Source of the DNA: Nitrosovibrio sp. Nv4
Lineage (GTDB): Bacteria > Pseudomonadota > Gammaproteobacteria > Burkholderiales > Nitrosomonadaceae
Reading direction: 5' to 3'
DNA: 64,000 nucleotides
Assembly (NCBI GenBank): GCA_945860135.1
Contig: CAMAPK010000007.1
Span: forward strand, 25,901-89,900
How positions within the stretch are numbered: position 1 is the stretch's first letter; the number at the start of each line of letters is the position of its first letter. A program made the position numbers and the translations under genes. The notes below the pieces were generated by a model, which saw nothing but the letters and a program-made list of their open reading frames with translations, had not been told where the DNA came from and made no database searches. Shown here piece after piece: positions 55,220 to 64,000 of this stretch.

Positions 55220-56506
55220 ATGATACTGAAAGTACTCTACGGTCCAATCCGTCGAATCACACCCTGCTTGTTTTTAGCCCTGGCAGTCTTTGTTACTCCG
55301 CTGGCCGTCGCTCAAGAAACAGAGCCGGAGTCCATTCTTTTGCATGCCGCACGAGTTTTCGACGGCAATAACATCAGAACAAATATTTCGGTATTGGTGA
55401 TAAACGGGCAAATAGCACGAATCGACACGCGCGAATCATTCAAGTCCAGTAATGCGAAAGTCATTGATCTGGGTGATGCAACCATACTCCCTGGTTTTAT
55501 CGAATTGCACGCACATCTCGGCTTTCAGAATATTCCAGCCGCTACCGTTCTGAAGCATGGAATTACAACGATCCGGGATTTAGGCGGACCTGTGCACAAG
55601 CCGTATGGCGGCGACGGAAGCTTGCGGGTACTGACTTCCGGGCCGATTATTACGGCACCTGGTGGCTATCCCATTCCAAGCTTGGGTGAGACCCATATCG
55701 CCAAGGCTGTTGCCACAGAGAAAGAAGCGCGAGCAACTGTCCGTGATCTTATTAGCAAGGGCGCAGTCGTGATTAAGATCGCGCTGGAACCCGGCGGCGA
55801 AGCGGGTGCACCCTGGTTATCCAGTCATGGTCACGATTCCAACGGTTCCAGTCATGCTCATGGTCACGCCCATCATGCTCAAATGAATGCAGAGCATACG
55901 AATGCCCAGCACCAGCCTGCCCACGATGACTCGAAAAAAACATGGCCACTGTTGCCAGAAAATATCGTAAAGGTAATTGTGGATGAGGCGCATAAACATG
56001 GCCGCAAAGTGTCAGCGCATATCGCTGAAGCAAAAGGTGCACGAACTGCCATTAACGCGGGGGTCGATGAATGGGCCCACGTTCCGTGCGACATTATTCC
56101 CGAATCGTTATTAAGAAAAGCAGTGGCACAGAAGGTGAAAATAGTCACTACGCTGGATACCCTATCCAAATGTTCAGGTGTTGCTCACAACGCCAGCACC
56201 TGGACGGCGCTGGGCGGCGAGCTCTTATATGGTGCGGAAATTGCACACCCCGACATTCCCTGGGGCATTGATGCGCAGGAGCTGACCTATATGCTGCAAA
56301 TGGCAAAGATGAAACCGATTGATGTGTTGCGTGCCGTAACAGCAAAAGCAGGTCGGCATCTAAGTTTACCGCTGCTGGGTACTTTACAACCCGGCGCACC
56401 TGCCGATATTATTGCAGTGAAAGGCGACCCCACTCATGCGTTCAAAATTCTGGAGTATCCCGATCTTGTTATTTCCGGTGGCAAGATTGTAGTGAACAAT
56501 TTTTGA
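55220..56506 (+). CDS. Exported amidohydrolase with His-rich insert
   Basis: The 428-residue protein has a signal peptide (CLFLALAVFVTPLAVAQ) and an amidohydrolase core: FIELHAHLG (first two ligands), bridging Lys in GAVVIKIALEPGG, His in KVSAHIAEAKG and EWAHVP, Asp in WGIDAQE. Between the Lys and the next His lies an insert of about 35 residues with ten His (SHGHDSNGSSHAHGHAHHAQ and so on) that could bind zinc, nickel or copper. It follows the TonB receptor on the same strand by 104 bases. It may process the compound taken up, or buffer a metal. Confidence 0.88.
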   Translation: MILKVLYGPIRRITPCLFLALAVFVTPLAVAQETEPESILLHAARVFDGNNIRTNISVLVINGQIARIDTRESFKSSNAKVIDLGDATILPGFIELHAHLGFQNIPAATVLKHGITTIRDLGGPVHKPYGGDGSLRVLTSGPIITAPGGYPIPSLGETHIAKAVATEKEARATVRDLISKGAVVIKIALEPGGEAGAPWLSSHGHDSNGSSHAHGHAHHAQMNAEHTNAQHQPAHDDSKKTWPLLPENIVKVIVDEAHKHGRKVSAHIAEAKGARTAINAGVDEWAHVPCDIIPESLLRKAVAQKVKIVTTLDTLSKCSGVAHNASTWTALGGELLYGAEIAHPDIPWGIDAQELTYMLQMAKMKPIDVLRAVTAKAGRHLSLPLLGTLQPGAPADIIAVKGDPTHAFKILEYPDLVISGGKIVVNNF

Positions 56507-56649
56507 AATCAATCTCCGGCTGACCTACTGGTCCTGCTAATACAAATGCGGAATCGAGCATAGCAGCGCATTGCTGCGCGCAAATTCACCCGTGCCTCTG
56601 AAGTGAAGGGACTCCTACAAGGTTTGTCTGTGTTCCATACCCCAAAGTG

Positions 56650-59600
56650 TTAATTGCGATCTTGCCGCCATCCAGTTTCTTGATCCGTTTCGAGCTTGAG
56701 CGGCCCTTTGCCGGAAAAGCGATCCAGATAAAGGTAAATCACGGGTGTGATGAAAAGCGTGATCACCTGTGAAAACAGTAGTCCCCCGACTACAGCGAGG
56801 CCCAGCGGTTGCCGCAACTCGGCGCCCGCACCCAGGCCGAGGGCGATGGGGAGTGCACCCATCAGCGCCGCCAGAGTGGTCATCATGATCGGCCGGAAAC
56901 GCAGCAGGCAGGCAGTACGGATCGCCTCAAACGGCGCCATGCCGCCGTTGCGCTGCGCATTGAGCGCAAAGTCGATCATCATGATGGCATTTTTCTTGGC
57001 GATGCCGATCAGCAGCAAAATGCCGATCATGGCTATGATCGACAATTCCATATTGAATAGCCACAGCATCGCCAGCGCGCCAACCGCAGCGGAGGGCAGT
57101 CCGGAAAGAATGGTGATCGGGTGGATGTAACTTTCATACAACACACCCAGCAGCACATAGATTACCAGCAGCGCGGCAACGATCAGCACCACCTGGCTTG
57201 CCTGCGAAGACTGGAATGCCGCAGCGTCGCCGGCGTAGCTGGTGAGAATGCTTCCCGGTAGATTCAACTCATGTTTGAGCTGGTCAATGAGCTTCGTGGC
57301 ATCGCCCAGCGCCGCACCAGGTGCGAGGTTGAACGAGATGGTCAAGGCTTCGAGCTGCCCGGCATGATTGATCGCGACCGGCCCCGCTTCGCGTTCAACC
57401 GAGGCAACACTCGATAACGGCACCAGTGTGCCATTCTTGGCGCGCAGATGAATTTTGCCGAAAGCGCTTTCATCGGTACGGTACTCGTCCGCTACCTGCA
57501 TGATGACTTGGTAGCTATCGCTGGAGGTGTAGATGGTCGAGACCTGACGTTCGCCGAAAGCGCTGTAGAGCGCAGAGCGGATGTCGGTCATTTGCACTCC
57601 CAGCAAATTGGCTTTGTCGCGATTGATATTGAGGCGTGCCTGCAAGCCTTTCAGTTGCGCGTCGCTGGTGACGTCACGGAAAATCGCTTCCCCACGCATA
57701 CGTGCCATCAAACCGTCGGCGGCCGTGCGCAGATCCTCGGCGCGCACACTGCGCATGACGTACTGATAACGGCTCTTGCTGTGTCGTCCACCGAGTCTGA
57801 GATTCTGGATGGGGTTTATGAAGACATTTATGCCGGGGATGACGCGCACCTCACGGCGCAGGTTTTCGACTACCTCATTCATATGTGGACGTTCGCCGCG
57901 GGGCTTGAGGGACATGAACAGCCGCGCACTGTTGCTATCGCTGGCGTTGACAATCAGCGTATCGACCGCTGGATGGGCGCGGATCACGTTGCCTGTATGC
58001 CGCAACAACTCGGTCATGGCGGGAAAGGAGATATCTTCCATCGCCTCCACCGTAATGGTTGCCTGGCCGATATCCTCACTGGGGAAAAACCCCTTGGGCA
58101 AAACCATGAACAGCACGCCGCTGACGGCGAAAGTACCAATCGCTATGCCAAGCACTATGCGGCTGTGATGCAGCGCCCAATCGAGCGCGCGTTCGTAGGA
58201 CACCAGTACTCTGGCGTACCCGCGCTCGAACCATGCGGTCCATTTCAGGCTGCGCTCATCGCTCTCCTGCCGCGTCAGGTAACGGCTGGCCATCACCGGC
58301 ACCAGCGTGAGCGATACCACGGCCGATACCAGCACTGCGATTCCCACCACAGCGGCGAACTCATGGAATAACAGCCCGATCACACCAGGCATGAAGAAAA
58401 CCGGAATGAATACGGCAACCAGCGAGAGGGAAATTGAAACAATGGTAAAGCTTACCTCCTTCGATCCCTGCAGGGCGGCTTGCAGCGGCGGCAAACCGTT
58501 GTCGATGTGGCGCACGATGTTTTCGAGCACCACGATGGCATCGTCCACCACCAGTCCGACTGCGAGAGTAATGGCGAGCAGAGAAATGTTGTCGAGGCTG
58601 TAGCCAAAGACGCGCATCAGTGCCACCGTACCCAGCAGCGAAATCGGCAACGACAGTGCCGGAATAAGGGTGACGGTGGCCTTGCGCAGGAACAGGAAAA
58701 TTACCAGCACGACAAGAGCGATAGTGATCGCCAGCGTGACCTGCACGTCGTGGATGGAATCGCGGATCGAAATTGAGCGGTCGCTGGTCAGCTTGAGCTG
58801 AACGGACAACGGCATCTGGACGATCAGCTCCGGTATCGCCGCTTTGATGGCATCGACTGTCGCAACGGTATTGGAATCCGGTTGGCGCTGCACCGAAAGT
58901 GTGATCGCACGTTCACCATTGACCCAGCTTGCGGTCTTAATCGCCTCCACGCTGTCTTCAACTTGTGCCACCTCCGAGAGCCGCACTGGATTTCCGCCCG
59001 GGGCAGTGGCCACGATCAGGCTTGCAAACGCAGCGGCATCATTGAGCTGGCGGTTGGCCTGGATGGTAAGGGTTTGACGCGACCCTTCGAGCGTGCCAAC
59101 TGGAGAGTTGACGTTGGCACTGCGCAGCGCCGCGGCGATGTCATCAATGGTCAGATTGCGCGCCGCGAGAGCTTCGGGATTCACGCGCACGCGCACGGCA
59201 TATTTTTTCTGGCCGTTGATCTGCACCTGTGCCACGCCCGGCAAGGTCGACAGCGTTGGCGAAATGAGATTCTCGGCAAAGCCGTTCAGGTCCGAGAGCG
59301 ACATCGAGGGCGATGTCAGCGCAAGAAAAATGATCGGAGAATCAGCCGGGTTGATCTTGCGGTAGGACGGCGGCGAGGTCATCTCCATCGGCAGCGAGCG
59401 CTGCGCGCGCAGCAATGCCGCCTGCACATCGACGGCTGCACTGTCGATGTCGCGCGCCTGGTCAAACTCGAGCGTGACCGAGGTGTTGCCCCGTGTGCTG
59501 GTCGAACTGATCACCGAGAGGCCGGAGATGGTGGAGAATTGCCGCTCGAGTTGCGTGGCAACCGAAGAAGCCATGGTTTCCGGACTGGCGCCAGGGAGCA

Positions 59601-59748
59601 ATGCACTGACCGAAATGGTGGGTGTATCGTAACTCGGCAGCGCGGCGATTGGTAACCCGCTGTAGGCGATGATGCCGGCCACTACGGCGGAGGCCGACAG
59701 CAGCACCGTCATGACCGGACGGCGGATACACAATTCGGAGAGGTTCAT
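56650..59748 (-). CDS. RND efflux transporter, inner-membrane subunit
   Basis: The 1032-residue pump has 12 membrane helices and HAE1/MdtB-type features: MNLSELCIRRPVMTVLLSAS at the start, VGLVVDDAIVVLENIVRHID in helix 4 and LIGIAKKNAIMMIDFALNAQ in helix 10. The proton-relay Asp pair is in VVDDAIV. It belongs to the MdtBC/MuxBC group that exports hydrophobic or amphiphilic compounds. It overlaps the adaptor by four bases. No outer-membrane factor is nearby. Confidence 0.95.
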   Translation of the reverse strand: MNLSELCIRRPVMTVLLSASAVVAGIIAYSGLPIAALPSYDTPTISVSALLPGASPETMASSVATQLERQFSTISGLSVISSTSTRGNTSVTLEFDQARDIDSAAVDVQAALLRAQRSLPMEMTSPPSYRKINPADSPIIFLALTSPSMSLSDLNGFAENLISPTLSTLPGVAQVQINGQKKYAVRVRVNPEALAARNLTIDDIAAALRSANVNSPVGTLEGSRQTLTIQANRQLNDAAAFASLIVATAPGGNPVRLSEVAQVEDSVEAIKTASWVNGERAITLSVQRQPDSNTVATVDAIKAAIPELIVQMPLSVQLKLTSDRSISIRDSIHDVQVTLAITIALVVLVIFLFLRKATVTLIPALSLPISLLGTVALMRVFGYSLDNISLLAITLAVGLVVDDAIVVLENIVRHIDNGLPPLQAALQGSKEVSFTIVSISLSLVAVFIPVFFMPGVIGLLFHEFAAVVGIAVLVSAVVSLTLVPVMASRYLTRQESDERSLKWTAWFERGYARVLVSYERALDWALHHSRIVLGIAIGTFAVSGVLFMVLPKGFFPSEDIGQATITVEAMEDISFPAMTELLRHTGNVIRAHPAVDTLIVNASDSNSARLFMSLKPRGERPHMNEVVENLRREVRVIPGINVFINPIQNLRLGGRHSKSRYQYVMRSVRAEDLRTAADGLMARMRGEAIFRDVTSDAQLKGLQARLNINRDKANLLGVQMTDIRSALYSAFGERQVSTIYTSSDSYQVIMQVADEYRTDESAFGKIHLRAKNGTLVPLSSVASVEREAGPVAINHAGQLEALTISFNLAPGAALGDATKLIDQLKHELNLPGSILTSYAGDAAAFQSSQASQVVLIVAALLVIYVLLGVLYESYIHPITILSGLPSAAVGALAMLWLFNMELSIIAMIGILLLIGIAKKNAIMMIDFALNAQRNGGMAPFEAIRTACLLRFRPIMMTTLAALMGALPIALGLGAGAELRQPLGLAVVGGLLFSQVITLFITPVIYLYLDRFSGKGPLKLETDQETGWRQDRN

Positions 59749-60947
59749 TGCTTGCCTGCTGTTCTGCCAGCTTTGGCTTCACCGTCCCTGGCCTTGGTCG
59801 CGCTCACCACACTACCGGGCCTGAGATTCTGCGCGCCTTCCACGACGACGCGCATTCCCGGTGCGAGGTCTTCTCCTTCTATTACGGCAAATCCATCCTG
59901 GATCAAACGCACAGTGACCGGCAGGGAGGTTACCTTGCTGTCATCCCCGATTACATAAAGGAATTTCTTTTCTGGTCCAGTCTGTACCGCCTGCACGGGA
60001 ACCGTGAGAACGCCTGTCAGCGTACGCGGCGCAAGTGACACCGTGACAAACATGCCCGGCCAGAGGTGATTGTCCGCGTTGGGAAACTCTGCTTTGAGAC
60101 GAATGCTGCCGCTTGCCGTATCCACCGCATTGTCGACGAATATCAACCGTCCTTTCTGCACTTGTTGTTCGGCCGGGTCTGGTACCACGCTGACAGACAC
60201 TTCGCCTTTAGCCAGCGCCTGCTGCAAGGCCGCAAGCTCACGCTCGGGTAGCGTGAAACTGACGTTGATCGGATCGATCTGCGTGATACTCACCAGGGCA
60301 GCGCCATTCGGCTGTACCAGGCTGCCCGGATACACCGGAACAGCACCTGTGCGCCCGGCAATCGGCGCAGTGATTTCACCGAAGCCGCGCGTCACGCGAG
60401 ACCCCTGCACAGTGGCTTGGTCAAACCCATGCTGGCCGCGCAATCCGTCGACCTGGTTCTGCGCCGTATCGAGCGCGGCCTGTGATATAAATCCGCGCTG
60501 GAACAGCTCGCGCTGGCGTTCGAGGTTACGTTCGGCGTTCATTAGATCGGCACGGGCTTTGGTCAGTTGCGCTTCTGTCCTGCTGAGATTGGCATCTTCG
60601 GTACGCGCATCGAGCGTGAATAACCTATCGCCCTTGCGCACAAATTGCCCTTCTCTGATATGCACGGCTTTAACCGTGGCGCTGATCTGCGGACGTACCT
60701 CCACCATTTGCTGCGCGGATACAGTGCCGCTAGCCGTCAGTTTGACCGGGACATCACGCTGCGTCACCACGGCGCTCATTACCTGGACCGCTCCGGTGTT
60801 CCTGGGATTGGCCGCGCCACTCTGGTTGCGCCAGATCCAGGCGCTGGCAAGCAATGCAACAAACAGAATAGCGGTCAGCATGAGCCGCCTGCGACGCTTG
60901 GCGCGCGCTGCAGGTTTTGCAGAGTCTGTTTGCGAAATGACTTCCAT
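59745..60947 (-). CDS. RND efflux periplasmic adaptor (MdtA-like)
   Basis: The track start 60950 is a TTG; the ATG one codon later (60947) is preferred and gives a 400-residue protein. It has an N-terminal membrane anchor (MLTAILFVALLASAWIWRNQ), a lipoyl domain split by a helical hairpin (AVHIREGQFVRKGDRLFTLD, ERQRELFQRGFISQAALDTA) and a beta-barrel (GEITAPIAGRTGAVPVYPGS). It links the pump to an outer-membrane channel. It is the first gene of the two-gene operon. Confidence 0.94.
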   Translation of the reverse strand: MEVISQTDSAKPAARAKRRRRLMLTAILFVALLASAWIWRNQSGAANPRNTGAVQVMSAVVTQRDVPVKLTASGTVSAQQMVEVRPQISATVKAVHIREGQFVRKGDRLFTLDARTEDANLSRTEAQLTKARADLMNAERNLERQRELFQRGFISQAALDTAQNQVDGLRGQHGFDQATVQGSRVTRGFGEITAPIAGRTGAVPVYPGSLVQPNGAALVSITQIDPINVSFTLPERELAALQQALAKGEVSVSVVPDPAEQQVQKGRLIFVDNAVDTASGSIRLKAEFPNADNHLWPGMFVTVSLAPRTLTGVLTVPVQAVQTGPEKKFLYVIGDDSKVTSLPVTVRLIQDGFAVIEGEDLAPGMRVVVEGAQNLRPGSVVSATKARDGEAKAGRTAGKQ

Positions 60948-61181
60948 CAATAAGCCCTACCTGAATCTGCTTCCTGAGTCGCAGGAGGGAGGGTGTAGCG
61001 AAGCGAAACCAATCGAAATCAACCGGGAATTGTTCATCGGTATCAAAGACCATGGGCCAATTTAACGGCAGCACTGCGAATTTGCAATCATCTCACGGCA
61101 TGTGCGCCGGTGTGTCGCAATTATAAGCGACTCGAACAAATGATGGCACAGCGCTATGTGGCAACCGGTCATGCCACGGCC

Positions 61182-61206
61182 AAAACTGCTCCTAATTTAG
61201 GAGCAG
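61182..61206 (-). terminator. Putative terminator after the TonB receptor
   Basis: On the minus strand CTGCTCCTAA, one base, TTAGGAGCAG forms a hairpin (eight pairs with a five-base loop) followed by TTTTGG. It is 26 bases past the receptor stop. The T-run is short. Confidence 0.6.
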
Positions 61207-61232
61207 CTCTGGTTGAAGCAGCGGCGGTGGTT

Positions 61233-63839
61233 TTAAAAACTGAATGCAACTTCAGCAAAGAACATGCGCTGAGGATAGGGATGGACTATCCACGCTTGCT
61301 CTCCCGTCAGATTGTTAATGCCGACTGAGACTCTGCTGTTGACGACGTCTCTGATTTTAAATCGGTAGTTGGTCTTGAAGTCCATGAAGTGGTACCCGCT
61401 GACAGCGCCAAAAACATTGTTTCTATAATCTTTGTTGTCTTGATCAGTGAACGAATCCGAGATGAAACGCCCGGCAAGTGATAGATCCCAGACATTGGTG
61501 GCATGGTAGGTGAGAAAATAATTGGCGCGGTAATGGGGCAAGCGGATGATTTGTTTGCCACTCAGATCAAAGCTGTCTGGCCCCGGAGTTGCCGAAGTAT
61601 GATTTGGCGCAGTGTAGTCGATTAGCGCGTGATGGCGATCTACTTGTACGTTCATCCAGGTGCCGTTGGCGGCGAAATCAAATTTCGATTTCAGGACACG
61701 GCTTTGTTGAAATATCAGTTCGACTCCAGTGGTGCTGGTTTTGTCGATATTCTGAAATCCAGAGGTGGTGACGCCGCTATTGATTGTTTTCACACTTTGA
61801 ATGGCATCCTCGATGTCATCACGAAAAACACTTGTGCGGATAAAGCCCCTGGGTATGAGGTAGTCCACCGACCAGTTATGTTGAGTTGCATTCTCGGGTC
61901 TGAGGTTGGCATTGGCCTGCGTAATTGAGAGTGGAGTTGAGAGTGATTGATACAGCTCAGCAATGACCGGAAAGCGATGGGCCCGTCCGAACGAGTAGCG
62001 ATACTTCCAGTTTCCGGACTCATACCCCAATGAAACCTTGGGTGACGTTGCCGTCAGATTTCGATCTGGCACTACGGTACTGCCGACGACGCCATTGGAT
62101 GCTGACCAGTCCTCGTAGCGCACCCCTGCGGTAACGTCCCAGCCCGGCCTGAATCTATAAGCGCCCTGCACAAAGCCGGCATGGGTCGAGGTTCGTCCTG
62201 TATTGTTCTTGGTAGGATCAACTGCACCGATGCCCGCAGAGTAATTCGTCATTTTAGACTGCTGGAATCCCAGATTGTATTGATCATAGTGATATCCGTA
62301 CAGTAGAGACAGTTTTTTGCTGTTAAATAGTTCGTTGGTGCTGAGCTTGGCATCAGCATTGAACCAATTGTAGTTATTGAAGCTCTGAATCTGACCATCT
62401 GCGCCAGAATTGAGAGCTCGTGCTGCCGCGGGACCACCCGTCTGGCCGAGGCCGTAATAAGCGTTGCCTCTATCGTCTCTAAGAACATTGAACGAACTTA
62501 CATTCGAATTAAGTGTCCACTTCGAGTCTGCGCTGATCTTTCCGTTAATGCCCCCCCCAAGCTGCAGCGTCTCACGTTGATTTTCGCTGAGACCAAAACT
62601 CTTGCTGATGACATCAAATTTCGAACCATCCTGTGAAGCGATTTGACTGCCATTAGTATAAAACGGTTGCCCGGCCGCATTGGTTAAATAAGTACTGGGA
62701 CTCCCCGTGCTGGTGCGTACTTCATAGGCCGCGGTGAAGGCCGCCAACAAGGTTGGCGTGATGTCGAAGCCCAGCTTGATTTTATATAAGCTGCTGTGAT
62801 GTTTCTCAACCCCACTGTCCCCATAAATAGCGCTGGGTGTGCCCCGGGTGTCGGGGATGAAGTAGGCGCCAGTAACTGGGTTTGCTGCGACCCCGGTTCC
62901 CAAACCGGTATTGTCCATGAGGTAGCTCTGGGGCTGACTCTGATTTTCTATGCGGTTATACGATGCCAGCACCGATAAACGATCTTTGAATCGGTCACCA
63001 TACGATGCAAATTCACGGTTGCCCAGTAACACTTGCTTATCGGGTCCAAAGGGGTTGTTATAAGGTTGGATCATGATGGCGCTCTCGGTATAGAACTCGC
63101 GCTTCTGCGGCATGCGCGTGGTGATATTCACCACACCGCCTATTGAGTTACCGCTGTACTCTGCCGAGAAGCCGCCATAGACCACGTCCACCGCCTCGAT
63201 CTCATTAGGCCCGACCAGTGACCAGCGCGGCGCACCATTGAAGGAAGCCTGCAAGAAGTTATGGATCGGCATCCCGTCGACAAAAATCATATTACGCCCG
63301 GTTGCAAACATATCCGAGCCGCGTATGGCCATGACGCCATTGGGATCGCTGGGGAAGCGCTGGCGAATTTGCAAGCTGGGCATGAACTTGATCGATTCTT
63401 CTACGGTCTGAGCGTTTTGCAGCTCGATCTGCTCTCTCGTTATACGCATGATGGGTGAGGTGTAGCGCGTATCACGTTCAACCTTCTGCTGAATGACCAT
63501 GGTCTTGAACACGACCGGTTGGCCATCATCTGCCGAGGGTTTATCCTTGCCCTTATCCTCGCTGGCTCCTTCAACTGAAGCTTTTGCGTCAACAGCGGGA
63601 AGGGGTGTAGCGCCCGGCACTACCGGACTGCTGGTTTGCGCTGATTGGACCGGTTTGTCCGGCTGCGTGCTCTGCCGCTTGTTCGCGCTGGCCGTGAGCG
63701 GCTTGGCTGCCTGGGCGACTGCCACATTCTTTTCCGGCAGCGGTTTCTTGGCCAGTGCCGGCGCATCGGCTGCCCAGACAGACGATGCGCACAGCAGACT
63801 CGCCAGCGTGAGCGGAACCAGTTTTAGTTTTGTATCCAA
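61233..63839 (-). CDS. TonB-dependent receptor with clipped 5' end
   Basis: The 868-residue frame starts at TTG 63839 and has a signal peptide (LVPLTLASLLCASSVWA), a Lys/Pro/Gln-rich linker of about 100 residues, a plug (SPIMRITREQIELQNAQTVE, VVYGGFSAEYSGNSIGGVVN) and a barrel ending HPYPQRMFFAEVAFSF. It is related to the broken receptor at 45261; both start with a K-L-x-TK-x-K pattern, but here the codons before the Leu are replaced by IS DNA. The only in-frame start is TTG or CTG, so expression may be poor. The substrate is unknown. Confidence 0.88.
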   Translation of the reverse strand: MDTKLKLVPLTLASLLCASSVWAADAPALAKKPLPEKNVAVAQAAKPLTASANKRQSTQPDKPVQSAQTSSPVVPGATPLPAVDAKASVEGASEDKGKDKPSADDGQPVVFKTMVIQQKVERDTRYTSPIMRITREQIELQNAQTVEESIKFMPSLQIRQRFPSDPNGVMAIRGSDMFATGRNMIFVDGMPIHNFLQASFNGAPRWSLVGPNEIEAVDVVYGGFSAEYSGNSIGGVVNITTRMPQKREFYTESAIMIQPYNNPFGPDKQVLLGNREFASYGDRFKDRLSVLASYNRIENQSQPQSYLMDNTGLGTGVAANPVTGAYFIPDTRGTPSAIYGDSGVEKHHSSLYKIKLGFDITPTLLAAFTAAYEVRTSTGSPSTYLTNAAGQPFYTNGSQIASQDGSKFDVISKSFGLSENQRETLQLGGGINGKISADSKWTLNSNVSSFNVLRDDRGNAYYGLGQTGGPAAARALNSGADGQIQSFNNYNWFNADAKLSTNELFNSKKLSLLYGYHYDQYNLGFQQSKMTNYSAGIGAVDPTKNNTGRTSTHAGFVQGAYRFRPGWDVTAGVRYEDWSASNGVVGSTVVPDRNLTATSPKVSLGYESGNWKYRYSFGRAHRFPVIAELYQSLSTPLSITQANANLRPENATQHNWSVDYLIPRGFIRTSVFRDDIEDAIQSVKTINSGVTTSGFQNIDKTSTTGVELIFQQSRVLKSKFDFAANGTWMNVQVDRHHALIDYTAPNHTSATPGPDSFDLSGKQIIRLPHYRANYFLTYHATNVWDLSLAGRFISDSFTDQDNKDYRNNVFGAVSGYHFMDFKTNYRFKIRDVVNSRVSVGINNLTGEQAWIVHPYPQRMFFAEVAFSF

Positions 63840-63866
63840 TTGTATATTGTGCAGGGTCTTAGGAAG

Positions 63867-64000
63867 TTAAAGCGGGTTTAATCTCAATAATCGAAGTAAC
63901 TCAAGATACAGATTATCACGGCGATGGTTAAAGCGGAATTCAGTTTCTTTCAAATGCAGGTAGAAGGTGATGACGGATATTCCGTTGAACTTCTGCAACC
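63867..64000 (-). mobile_element. IS1595-family transposase, C-terminal end (continues beyond window)
   Basis: Minus-strand codons read KFNGISVITFYLHLKETEFR, FNHRRDNLYLELLRLL, then RLNPL and a stop at 63867. This is the C-terminus of ISXO2/IS1595-type transposases (FYLHLKE-x-EFRFNHR-x-x-NLY). The rest lies past the right edge. The IS end must lie between 63840 and 63866, so the element sits within about 25 bases of the receptor start. The plus-strand frame from ATG 63924 is its antisense shadow. Confidence 0.85.

Noticed and set aside
61110-61328. 72-residue plus-strand ORF
   Set aside because: It overlaps the terminator hairpin and the 3' end of the TonB receptor and has no ribosome-binding site or family features.
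63924-64000. Plus-strand ORF MVKAEFSFFQMQVEGDD at the right edge
   Set aside because: It is the antisense of the IS1595 transposase C-terminus, which has recognisable family residues on the minus strand.

Overview
The window looks like the chromosome of a betaproteobacterium, most likely of the Nitrosomonadales (Nitrosospira/Nitrosomonas-like). The clues are moderate GC, PEP-CTERM proteins, a hybrid type II secretion/type IV pilus operon of the kind seen in that order, a hopanoid-type HpnA epimerase, and a FecI-FecR-TonB receptor locus. This placement is inferred from gene content; there is no rRNA in the window.

Layout. 1-3.5 kb (minus): a GldA/GldF/GldG-like ABC export cluster with a DUF4340 protein. 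3.7-10.7 kb (plus): a housekeeping run (TPR lipoprotein, lolB, ispE, tRNA-Gln, prs, rplY, pth, ychF). 10.7-14.2 kb: an accessory patch with two PEP-CTERM proteins, a broken third tag and a small membrane ORF. The three tags share a duplicated 3' module that includes the terminator. 14.6-25.4 kb (minus): a long operon with GspG, GspF, GspE, PilM/N/O/P-like parts, a secretin with a cohesin-like tail, three more pseudopilins and a rhomboid that has lost its N-terminal half. 25.5-39.3 kb: tandem 43-bp repeats, an IS3 relic, a two-component pair, an esterase, a Tat-exported transglutaminase-like protein, YjgA, PmbA, a TRAP transporter, HpnA, an HD-GYP protein, a lipoprotein and a diguanylate cyclase whose upstream region carries a MITE.

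39.7-45.0 kb (minus): a guanidine-I (ykkC) riboswitch, an APC permease and a biotin-dependent urea/guanidine carboxylase. The riboswitch makes guanidine the likely substrate. The partner enzymes (carboxyguanidine deiminase, allophanate hydrolase) are not in the window.

45.1-64 kb: a probable metal-handling region. It holds a frameshifted TonB receptor, an Slp lipoprotein, a small exported protein combining EGKCG repeats (oxazolin/HvfA-like) with two EF-hands, a sialidase-fold lipoprotein with a CTCC motif, an ECF sigma/FecR pair, an STN-type TonB receptor, an exported amidohydrolase with a His-rich insert, an RND efflux pair, and a second TonB receptor whose 5' end abuts an IS1595-family transposase at the window edge. 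One palindromic element (about 36 bp) lies 50-80 bp upstream of three of these genes and may define a small regulon.
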